Below are positions 34,040 through 41,397 of a stretch of 64,000 nucleotides of DNA, in pieces. Source of the DNA: an uncultured Chlorobiaceae bacterium (GTDB taxonomy: Bacteria; Bacteroidota; Chlorobiia; Chlorobiales; Chlorobiaceae); the NCBI GenBank assembly GCA_903939765.1, contig CAJAIK010000066.1, positions 1 through 64,000 of the forward strand, written 5' to 3'. Position 1 is the stretch's first letter; each line of letters begins with the position of its first letter. The notes under the pieces are model-generated. The model worked only from the letters and a program-made list of their open reading frames with translations, did not search any database and was not told where the DNA came from. The position numbers were made by a program, and so were the translations under genes.

Positions 34040-34498
34040 TTATGCTGAAAGCAGTGACTTGACGATTTCCTGAACTTTGGTGCCATCAGCCTTTCCTTTA
34101 AGGGCCTTCATGGCCTGGCCCATGACTTTTCCGATATCTTTCATTGATGTCGCTCCTGTTTTTGCCACAATATCCTCCACAGCGGCTCTGACCTCTTCAT
34201 CTGAAACCGGTTCCGGCAGATACTCTTCGATGACGGCGAGTTCTGAAAGCTCTATTTCTGCCAGGTCGGGACGCTTTCCGACGGTAAACTGCTCAATGGC
34301 ATCCCGCCGTTTTTTCGCAAGGCTGACAAGCACCTCAACCTCCTGCTCCTCACTCAGCACTCCCTTTCCTGCCACCCGGATGGATACCTCTTTTTCAAGG
34401 AACGATGCCCGGATGGAACGGATGGCGTTCAGACGGATCTTGTCGCCGCTTTTCATTGCATTTTTCAGATCAAGATCTATTTTTTCTTTCAGACTCAT
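34040..34498 (-). CDS. yqeY: GatB/YqeY-domain protein
   Basis: A 152-residue protein of the YqeY family, homologous to the tail domain of GatB amidotransferase. SLKEKIDLDLKNAMKSGDKI at the start and the C-terminal GKVMGQAMKALKGKADGTKV are diagnostic. It is thought to touch tRNA, but its role is not settled. It lies 18 bases upstream of serS and is probably cotranscribed. Confidence 0.92.
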   Translation of the reverse strand: MSLKEKIDLDLKNAMKSGDKIRLNAIRSIRASFLEKEVSIRVAGKGVLSEEQEVEVLVSLAKKRRDAIEQFTVGKRPDLAEIELSELAVIEEYLPEPVSDEEVRAAVEDIVAKTGATSMKDIGKVMGQAMKALKGKADGTKVQEIVKSLLSA

Positions 34499-34584
34499 GG
34501 TTGTTGGTGCTCAAACGTTGATTTAAAAGAAGAATGCGCAAAATAAAGGAAAAAAGCGGCTTTCCCACAAGAGCTTTTGCTTTG

Positions 34585-35316
34585 TTATTCATTGATATCC
34601 CCGCAAACCGGTCTGATGACAAGCTCTTCTACCGATGTTCGCTGTGGCATGAAATAGGCGCCAACAACAGGGGCTGCAATATCTTCAGGCCTCATCATGA
34701 CAGATTTCATCGCATCGGGAACCTCTCCCCACATCGGCGTGTAAACCGCACCGGGCATGACATTGGTAATACGGACATTACATGTTTTTGCATAGAGCCG
34801 TATTGCCTCAACCAGCCCGTTCTGTCCGAATTTCGACATACAGTAAAGAGAAGAACTTTTGAAAGCCATCTTTGCGGCAATTGAAGTGATAAAGAAAATA
34901 TGGCCTGATCTCTTCTCTTCCATGACGGCAAAAACTCTTTGTGTGAGGAAAAAAGTGCCCTTGAGGTTTATCGACATCGTGTAGTCAAAATCCTCTTCTG
35001 TCAGCTCTGCAAGTGGTTTGAACCGCCCGACCCCGGCATTGTTGACCAGACAGTCAATGGTGCCGTAGCGCTCAAGCGTCGTGCTGACGAGGCGCTCAAT
35101 CTGCGCGGTATCGGCAATGTCTACCTGAAAAATATCCGCTGTTGCTCCAAACGAGCGGCATTCGGTGGCAACTGACTCCAGATCGGAAATGGTTCTTGAA
35201 GCAAGGATCAGGACGGGATCAAACCCCGTCTGCTTTTCTGCTGCCCTGGCAAATTCAAGGGCAATGGCTTTGCCGATTCCCTTGCCAGCCCCGGTGATGA
35301 TGATAATCTGTTTCAA
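34585..35316 (-). CDS. Sepiapterin reductase-like short-chain dehydrogenase
   Basis: A 243-residue NADP(H) Rossmann enzyme. Motifs: TGAGKGIG near the start, NNAGVGRF, and catalytic Ser-Tyr-Lys in FITSIAAK and YCMSKFG. From memory, the sequence runs closely parallel to the Chlorobium tepidum sepiapterin reductase, which makes L-threo-tetrahydrobiopterin (for example VLVNNAGVGRF-, MSKFGQ- and PGAVYTPMWG-type stretches). It would reduce 6-pyruvoyl-tetrahydropterin, and a pterin synthase lies 1.3 kb away. Only TTG starts exist: 35349 (254 residues) or 35316. The shorter one fits the family, and neither has a good ribosome site. Confidence 0.85.
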   Translation of the reverse strand: MKQIIIITGAGKGIGKAIALEFARAAEKQTGFDPVLILASRTISDLESVATECRSFGATADIFQVDIADTAQIERLVSTTLERYGTIDCLVNNAGVGRFKPLAELTEEDFDYTMSINLKGTFFLTQRVFAVMEEKRSGHIFFITSIAAKMAFKSSSLYCMSKFGQNGLVEAIRLYAKTCNVRITNVMPGAVYTPMWGEVPDAMKSVMMRPEDIAAPVVGAYFMPQRTSVEELVIRPVCGDINE

Positions 35317-35527
35317 TTTTTTTATAGGTTTCTGTTGATATTTCCTCAAAACAAGAACTCTTGATGCTTTTGATATATGACGTTCAGAGTGTAATGCAAA
35401 GCTGCTTTTTTTTGTAAAAGCGAAATAAGTGTGAAAATATTTATATATTTATGGCGTAAATAAATTGCTGGTGCGTCATTTGGCAGCATTGCTCATCCCC
35501 GAAAAATGGTAAATTTTCAGGTTTATC

Positions 35528-35782
35528 ATGGCAAAAAGTAAAGTTAAATGGTTTGATGGCAAGAAAGGCTACGGCTTTCTTCTGAATCCCGAGGGTGGAG
35601 AGGACATCTTTGTCCATTTTTCCGCCATCCAGTCTGATCAGAATTTCAAGGTACTGAATCAGGATGCCGACGTTGATTTTGAACTCGACAAAACGCAGAA
35701 AGGGTTGCAGGCAAAAAATGTTCGTGAAATTTCCTCGAACGACTCGGCAAATTCTGCGACTGTCCAGATGTCGTTCGGCTGA
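35528..35782 (+). CDS. csp: Cold-shock domain protein
   Basis: An 84-residue cold-shock/RNA chaperone protein. RNP-1 (KKGYGFLLN) and RNP-2 (DIFVHFSAI) are present. The C-terminal 20 residues are a Ser/Asn-rich tail. The AT-rich leader (35350-35527) contains the promoter. Convergent with radC, 10 bases apart. Confidence 0.93.
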   Translation: MAKSKVKWFDGKKGYGFLLNPEGGEDIFVHFSAIQSDQNFKVLNQDADVDFELDKTQKGLQAKNVREISSNDSANSATVQMSFG

Positions 35783-35792
35783 AAAGCTGCTT

Positions 35793-36467
35793 TCAGAGAA
35801 GGCCACTCTCGCGAAAGCTGAACCATCCCGTTTTTCCGGTGATAATATGGTCGAGTAGTTCGATCTGGATGACTGCGCTCGCTTTTTTGAGGAGCTCTGT
35901 GACCTGTTTGTCGGCGTTGCTCGGTTCTGTATCGCCTGAGGGGTGGTTATGTACCAGAATGATGGCGTGAGAACTCTCTTTTATGGCGGCCTTGAAAACC
36001 TCCCTTGGGTGAATGAGGGCCGCGTTAAGTGTTCCAACAGAGACAAGCTCGGTTTTGGTGATCTGGTTTTTGGTGTTCAGGTGAAGCACAAAGAGATGCT
36101 CCTTTGTTTCATCTGGCACCCGCCCTGCCATGTACTCGAAAATGTCGCTTGCCGCCTGTATTTTTTTATTCTGATTGCGGCTGTAATGGAGCCGCTTGTT
36201 CAGTTCAAAGACCGCGACGATCTGCATTGCCTTTGTCTTTCCGATTCCCTTGACCTCCTGGAGCTCTTTGATCGTTATGGTTGAAAGTTTTTCAAGGGTA
36301 AATTTTGCAATGATTTCGTTGCAAATGTCAACAATGTTGAGGTTTTTTGTGCCAGTGCGCAGAACAATTGCAAGGAGCTCAGCCGGGCTGAGCGAAGCGG
36401 CTCCGCTGTGGAGAAAACGCTCTCTCGGCCTCTGCTCAGGGTCAAAATCATGGATTCGCATCGCCAC
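35793..36467 (-). CDS. radC: RadC/JAB-domain protein
   Basis: A 224-residue protein with an N-terminal UPF0758 helix-hairpin-helix region (~1-95, [16 protein letters not shown]) and a C-terminal Mov34/JAB metalloprotease-like domain ([20 protein letters not shown], then HNHPSGD, the zinc ligands). Once linked to DNA repair, the role is not established. Confidence 0.93.
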   Translation of the reverse strand: MAMRIHDFDPEQRPRERFLHSGAASLSPAELLAIVLRTGTKNLNIVDICNEIIAKFTLEKLSTITIKELQEVKGIGKTKAMQIVAVFELNKRLHYSRNQNKKIQAASDIFEYMAGRVPDETKEHLFVLHLNTKNQITKTELVSVGTLNAALIHPREVFKAAIKESSHAIILVHNHPSGDTEPSNADKQVTELLKKASAVIQIELLDHIITGKTGWFSFRESGLL

Positions 36468-36596
36468 CCCCTCCTCTTGGCGTTAAACTGCCGTTACATT
36501 TTTGCTGTAATAAAGATGTATTGGTCCAACGTAAAGAAAAAGAGGGAGAAGTGAAAATGCTACTTTTGCAGGGTTGCTCAGCTTTTGCTGACAGGA

Positions 36597-37028
36597 TTAC
36601 TCGCCATCATAGTCTGCCCAGTTGTTCGGCGTCTCGTACCATCGGAGTTGTTGAAGTGTAACCCCTTCCGGCATGCGTTGCTGAAGCTGGTTGAACGCCC
36701 ATTTTGCAAGGCACTCTGCCGTTGGCGGCTCATCGGTAACCAGCACCCGTGAATTGCGTTTCAGAATAAAGTCGAGATCTTCATGATCATTTTTCCATAC
36801 CGCAAAGCCATGATCGAGTTTTTCGTGAATCTCTGCTACCATGATCTCCTTCAAAAACTTGAAATCCATCACCATTCCCTCTTCGCTGTCACCCTTTCGC
36901 TCAATCAGTTTTCCCTCGACCGTAGCCACCACTACCCCGCGGTGACCATGTAACTGGTTACAGAAGGAGAAGCTGTTCGGAAGCGTATGGCCGTAATCAA
37001 TCTCTATTTTTCTTGAAATGCGCATCAT
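36597..37028 (-). CDS. 6-pyruvoyl-tetrahydropterin / 6-carboxytetrahydropterin synthase
   Basis: A 143-residue T-fold enzyme acting on dihydroneopterin triphosphate. It is either PTPS (biopterin route) or QueD (queuosine route). Zinc ligands and catalytic Cys are visible: the first His in YGHTLPN and CNQLHGH. ATG 37028 (or 37025) is chosen; the frame opens at 37100, but the family begins near MRISRKIEIDYGH. Proximity to the sepiapterin reductase-like gene argues for the biopterin role; the family cannot settle it alone. Glu in WYETPNN is the substrate anchor. Confidence 0.88.
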   Translation of the reverse strand: MMRISRKIEIDYGHTLPNSFSFCNQLHGHRGVVVATVEGKLIERKGDSEEGMVMDFKFLKEIMVAEIHEKLDHGFAVWKNDHEDLDFILKRNSRVLVTDEPPTAECLAKWAFNQLQQRMPEGVTLQQLRWYETPNNWADYDGE

Positions 37029-37149
37029 TTTCTTGGTATTCTCTTTACAGGGTTCTCTCTGGCTCTGCAAAGTGTACGCAAAATATTGCTGTTTCGCCAA
37101 TTCGCCGCTTTTTTGTTCTTAGTTACAGGTCGTTGCGATGCATTTGCGT

Positions 37150-39816
37150 CTATTGAGAAAGTTTAACAATGGTATAGCCTGCCTCCTTCAGCAAGCGGGG
37201 AATATTTTGTGAAACCTGGGAGAGCTGTTTATCTTTTTCCTCTTTCGGCAGTTGTTCCCAGTCAACGAGCAGTGCGTGACGTTTTTTCTCTTTGTTGGTC
37301 TGAAGGGCAAATATCCACCCATCCTTGAGTTTGGCATCCATCCATCGTTCGTGTTCAAGTATCGCCATCTCTTTGAGTTCCGGTATCAGGAATTCAGCCG
37401 GTTGTTCATTGTTGCGCATAGGAACAATGGCATAGCCAAAGGCCGCAAGTTTATTGGGAATATCGCGGACGATGGCACGATTTTTTTCCTTTTTGTGGGC
37501 TGAGAGCTCCGAATAGGTTATCAGCGAACTGTGTTTTTTCGGCTCAGCATTGTCATCAGTAACATCTCCCCATACATATCCCTGGCTTTTAAGGTTGTTG
37601 TAAAACAGTTGGTGGTTAAGCTTGGCCAATTTTTCAAGCAACTCTTCATTGAGTTCCAGGTGATGAACCATCGCTATAAAGGAGTGAGGATCAACATGCA
37701 GTTCCAGTTGTTCTTCGGGAGGCAGGTAGGAACGGTTGAAATGCGTTGCTTTGCCAAGTCGGCTCATGGCGACAATTGCCTCCATTGAGCGGGAGCCATG
37801 TCGATAGTTCTCAACCCGGAGAAATGCGCGCATGATTCCTGTGTCGATACGGAGTATGTGATTTTTGTCGAATAACTGGGGAGTCAGCCGCTCGAACAGT
37901 GATCGAAGGAGAAGCGCCCGGCGGACAATGAAATAGGGGTCACTGCGACCTTCAGCAATTTGCGGATTCGGGCCAAGCACATTGAGAAAGCCCTTCAGTC
38001 GGCTCAGGAAGTCCGGAGCTTTGGCTTCAACAAGCTCTCTCTGCTTTTTTGATTTTGTAAAAGAGTCGAGACTCGAAGAGGTGCCACCTGCAAAAACAAA
38101 AATAGCTTTTCCGATTGGATGGGTGAGCTCCCCTTGCTGAAATTCACCATCCTGCATTGGCGCGAGAAAGAAGCGCAGCCATCCGAGTTTTTTGCCATCA
38201 AGCGATGAGTCGAACTCATCCCAGAATGCCAGCGGTATTTTCCCCGATAAGGCCACATCACGAATCTGATGAAAGGCATCAATCAAGTCAGCAGGGCTTT
38301 TGAACTGGGAGAGATTAAAGGTATGCGTTTTCTCCGCAATTTTTTTTTCAGGACTGGCTGCTTTGGCAATTTGTTTGACGGCAAACGATTTGCCTGAACC
38401 GGGAGGGCCAAAAACAGCAATTGAAATGGGACGATCTTCCTGCTGATTGCAATATTCTGAAATCAGGCTGTGAATACTTCTCAGAGACTCAATTTCCTGA
38501 CGATCCACCGTGACAAGTTCTCCGAATTCCCCGATTGGAATGTTTTTCAGAGCAGCTTTTGCTCCTTGAAGGACGATGCGGCGACTTAACTCTTCAAGGT
38601 CGCCATAATAACGATCTCTGAGGATTGTCCAGGATGATGGCTGCGATTGTTGTTCCGCGTCACGTGTCGGGCACTCGGCAACGGCAAGCGGCGAATGTTC
38701 ATCCTTCAACTGCGTAATGACACTTTCAATCGGAAAGCGCAGACGAGGTGAAGAGTCGGTACCGCCATCATACCCGATTTTGTGGAGATGACGCATTGCC
38801 AGTACGCCAGCCTGGATTCCTTTGATAAGGTCAGGCTTTTTATTGGCAATAATTATTTCGCGCACGATTCCTGTTACCAGTACCGATGTTTTGCCAATAA
38901 TCTCTCCTTTTCCTGAGGGCCACTCCCGTTCCATGTGGAGTGGATCAAAAAGGAGTTGGGGGCGCTCATGTTTTTTTACTCCTGGAAGAAGCAGTGCTCC
39001 GGTAGGACCGAATGAAACGACCGTATAGGCTGAATTGGTCAGGCTGTTAATCATGGGATTATGGGTCAGTTCCCAAATCAGCTCTTGCGCGGTTTTTTCC
39101 CACGAAATCTGTGCGCTGACCTGAATGGCTGACTCCCGCAAATCGTTAATGCTCAAAACAACAATAAGGCGATCAGAAAAGTTGGATAAAAGATGATCCC
39201 ATAAGGCACCTTCCGCAATTGGTTGCGACATCTTGACAATAACCCATGGCGCTTTCTGGTTACTGCCTGGGTGAGTAATCGCTTTTGGCCAGTGAGATGG
39301 TTGATCTCTGAAGCCAAGGTTACTGTCATCGATCACGATAATATCCGGATTTTCCGGGCCCGACAAAGCGTTGTCTACTCCAGATTGTTCCATGGTGATT
39401 TTGGAAGAGCGGTCAAGGCCGAGAAAGCGTTCAACCCGCCAGATAACGGTTTCGGGAGCATCCTTGTCGTGGTATGGAGCCCAGACAGAGTAGCAGTGGT
39501 AGTAGCCAGGGTCGTATGGATCAATCGTTTTTGCCAAGGTTGTGTTGGTCGTTGTAACTTCAACAGGAAAGGGCAGATCGCCCCTGAGTTGAGCGATCAT
39601 GGATGTAACCAGATCAGCAAGGAGAGCGGCGCTGCCATGCTGCCAGCTCATTCGGCACAGGAGAGCGGCACTGCCATGCTGCCAGCTCATTCGGCAACTG
39701 TCTCCACCAGTCCAGTCAGTTAACTCATTGTACTCGCTGGATATATGTGCGATGTTCCAGTCAATTGTCACGTCACCGGTAACAAACAGCGAGAGAGGAT
39801 CGTTCTTTATTTGCAT
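37150..39816 (-). CDS. Ribokinase-like/AAA+/double-RyR-domain protein
   Basis: An 888-residue protein with three parts (numbering from TTG 39867). Residues ~25-345 look like a degenerate PfkB/ribokinase fold (LFVTGDVTIDWNI, IIVIDDSNLGFRD, VVSFGPTGALLLPG). Residues ~470-690 are an AAA+ ATPase: Walker A GPPGSGKS (487-494), Walker B PLAFWDEFD (545-553), sensor-like FAGGTSSS (592-599). Residues ~755-815 and ~828-905 are two RyR (ryanodine receptor) domains (SQGYVWGDVTDDN and ILEHERWMDAKLKDGWIFAL). Prokaryotic RyR domains are thought to bind nucleotide-like ligands. ATG 39816 is preferred over TTG 39867. No clear partner gene. A conflict or signalling ATPase is my inference. Confidence 0.8.
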   Translation of the reverse strand: MQIKNDPLSLFVTGDVTIDWNIAHISSEYNELTDWTGGDSCRMSWQHGSAALLCRMSWQHGSAALLADLVTSMIAQLRGDLPFPVEVTTTNTTLAKTIDPYDPGYYHCYSVWAPYHDKDAPETVIWRVERFLGLDRSSKITMEQSGVDNALSGPENPDIIVIDDSNLGFRDQPSHWPKAITHPGSNQKAPWVIVKMSQPIAEGALWDHLLSNFSDRLIVVLSINDLRESAIQVSAQISWEKTAQELIWELTHNPMINSLTNSAYTVVSFGPTGALLLPGVKKHERPQLLFDPLHMEREWPSGKGEIIGKTSVLVTGIVREIIIANKKPDLIKGIQAGVLAMRHLHKIGYDGGTDSSPRLRFPIESVITQLKDEHSPLAVAECPTRDAEQQSQPSSWTILRDRYYGDLEELSRRIVLQGAKAALKNIPIGEFGELVTVDRQEIESLRSIHSLISEYCNQQEDRPISIAVFGPPGSGKSFAVKQIAKAASPEKKIAEKTHTFNLSQFKSPADLIDAFHQIRDVALSGKIPLAFWDEFDSSLDGKKLGWLRFFLAPMQDGEFQQGELTHPIGKAIFVFAGGTSSSLDSFTKSKKQRELVEAKAPDFLSRLKGFLNVLGPNPQIAEGRSDPYFIVRRALLLRSLFERLTPQLFDKNHILRIDTGIMRAFLRVENYRHGSRSMEAIVAMSRLGKATHFNRSYLPPEEQLELHVDPHSFIAMVHHLELNEELLEKLAKLNHQLFYNNLKSQGYVWGDVTDDNAEPKKHSSLITYSELSAHKKEKNRAIVRDIPNKLAAFGYAIVPMRNNEQPAEFLIPELKEMAILEHERWMDAKLKDGWIFALQTNKEKKRHALLVDWEQLPKEEKDKQLSQVSQNIPRLLKEAGYTIVKLSQ
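39621..39698 (-). repeat. 39-bp tandem duplication inside the RyR/AAA+ gene
   Basis: Two adjacent 39-base copies with one mismatch, encoding CRMSWQHGSAALL twice (residues 58-70 and 71-83). In frame, so the protein is lengthened by 13 residues. Recent, given near identity. Confidence 0.9.
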
Positions 39817-40304
39817 TGTCAGTGGAATGAGATTTTGAGAAAATTTACGGTAAACTGCGGACAGCAATCATTTAACTTTTTCTTAAATAATTGCTTTAAA
39901 TATGGTGCGGTGCCAACGCCAAAAAATCAAGATTAATATTTGTACGGCTCAAAAACATACATATCCTCCCTCATGTAAAGGGCAGGATACAAACACGGAC
40001 GATAGATGACCTGACAAAAAGATAGTAAATAATAGGCAATTAGTTGCGTTGTCCTCCTTTTATGCGTTTTGTTGCATCTCTCGTCAGTGCGTAGCTGTTG
40101 AATCGTTTCGGAGTGTTACAGGTGTAGTCTCGCATTGCGAGACGAGGCTGTTTGAGCCTTTTTTTTGTTTTTGCGTGTTAGTTGCGTACCTTGATGGGTG
40201 AACTTCTTGCGGGTATGGAAAATATCGCGCAGTAAGTTTGGCTCACTTTCGGGTTATAACAGCTAAACTTTAAATTCTTGATAACCTGGTTTAACAGGAT
40301 AACG
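39817..40304. other. Long intergenic region
   Basis: About 490 bases without a credible gene. The AT-rich left half must include the promoter of the RyR/AAA+ gene. The right half ends in two consecutive hairpins and a T-run at 40127-40166 on the plus strand, with no ORF upstream that they could serve. A short untranslated RNA is possible. Confidence 0.45.
40127..40166 (+). terminator. Double hairpin with T-run
   Basis: GTCTCGC-ATT-GCGAGAC (perfect 7-bp stem) is followed three bases later by GGCT-GTTTG-AGCC and eight T. A good rho-independent terminator. The transcript it ends is not a known gene. Confidence 0.7.
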
Positions 40305-40541
40305 ATGAAAAAGAAGATCTGGTTGGTATTGGGAGTTGCAGGTATGCTTCTCGGGGTTCCCCATCTCGATGCTCAGGCTGTAGTCAAGGTTAAGATCGGT
40401 GTCGGAGTTGGAAGGGCGCACCATCACCACAGCAGGTATGCTGAGTCCCGCCGATACCGCGAAGAGAGGCGGCGTCAGCGTGATATTGAGTATCGCAGAC
40501 ACCATCATCATCGTAACAGCGGTATAACTATAAAGTTGTAA
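40305..40541 (+). CDS. His/Arg-rich small secreted protein
   Basis: A 78-residue protein from ATG 40305 (ribosome site CAGGA, 5 bases). A signal peptide (MKKKIWLVLGVAGMLLGVPH, cleavage near AQA) is followed by a mature part with AHHHHSRY, an Arg/Glu-rich stretch, and RRHHHHRN. The two His clusters could bind Ni, Zn or Cu; the arginines could bind acidic surface polymers. No family recognised. The frame reaches back to 40278. Confidence 0.6.
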   Translation: MKKKIWLVLGVAGMLLGVPHLDAQAVVKVKIGVGVGRAHHHHSRYAESRRYREERRRQRDIEYRRHHHHRNSGITIKL

Positions 40542-40665
40542 ATGAGTTTTGTTCTGCAGTTGAGCGGTTTTCAGACTCTTGTGTCGTAAAGCTTGGACGT
40601 CGCGGTTGAAAATGTTGTGCATGGCTTGACTGTATGACCTTTACCAGGTGCTCTTTTCCAATCAA

Positions 40666-40697
40666 TGCGGAACGGCTTTTTTCAAGCCGTTCCGCAC
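40666..40697. terminator. Bidirectional terminator-like hairpin
   Basis: TGCGGAACGGCTT pairs with AAGCCGTTCCGCA with a TTTTTC loop (13-bp perfect stem). It lies between two converging secreted-protein genes. No long T-run. Confidence 0.6.
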
Positions 40698-40708
40698 GTG
40701 GAGGCTTG

Positions 40709-41056
40709 TTATGGCCGTGTCCAGACAGATCCTCCGAATCCACCGGTTTTATGGGTGGCAGTTGCTTTGTTCGGGGTATCCAGACGAAGGATCAAGTTCC
40801 CCGACTGCATTATTGAGCCTTTTGGAACATCTGCCCAGCGGAGATTGATCTGGTTTCCAATAACCTGGCCTACCGCAACATTCGACCAGGTAGGAGCGGT
40901 TGGAGAGAGCTCCCCAAACCAGTAGACATCTCTTCCAATCTGACGCAAGTAGTAGGTGCCACCATCATCACAGCTCCATCTACCGGTAAGATCGGCAAAT
41001 GCAATCGCAGGAAGTGAGAACATGACAAGAAAAAGCAGGGTTTTCAGTTGTTTCAT
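40709..41056 (-). CDS. Small secreted beta-rich protein
   Basis: A 115-residue protein with a signal peptide (MKQLKTLLFLVMFSLPAIAF, cleaved near AFA/DLT). The mature part starts LTGRWSCDDGGTYYLRQIGR and continues VYWFGELSPTAPTWSNVAVG. Lipocalin-like small secreted proteins share this GxW...C/DDGGTYY...VYWFGE pattern; I know no function. ATG 41056 is chosen (the frame opens at 41131). Confidence 0.7.
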   Translation of the reverse strand: MKQLKTLLFLVMFSLPAIAFADLTGRWSCDDGGTYYLRQIGRDVYWFGELSPTAPTWSNVAVGQVIGNQINLRWADVPKGSIMQSGNLILRLDTPNKATATHKTGGFGGSVWTRP

Positions 41057-41397
41057 GATTGCCTCCAGGGTTGGTGTTTGGAAAAAGGGGGAAACAACCC
41101 CCGAAAAGGTATCGCCTATCCTCCAATGCACTTGACTGTTATGGCTGCACGAACGGCAGCCTCAGTGCCGCTTACAGAACATTTGCGATGGCCGTGGAAA
41201 AATTTCGATGCGATGGCCCATTGCCAATGGAGCCGTAGCCGCAACGATAAGCGTTGTAATGATAGATGAAGTAAAAAAACAAATTCTCTGATTATAAAAA
41301 AAACAGAGAGACTACGCAATTCTTTTTTCTTTCACCTCGAATTTTCCGCTTAATCCTTTTTCTGCAGATATCCAGGCTACTCTTTGCGGATGTGGTT
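41057..41397. other. Intergenic region with a possible broken small gene
   Basis: On the minus strand, 41116-41319 is open and ends SGTEAAVRAAITVKCIGG, protein-like. The preceding frame instead gives a signal-like TTLIVAATAPLAMGHRIEIF. A single frameshift near 41195 would join them into a short secreted protein. Too weak to call a gene. Confidence 0.25.

Noticed and set aside
40127-40166. tRNA at the double hairpin
   Set aside because: No T-arm GTTCRA or acceptor stem. It is a terminator-like structure.
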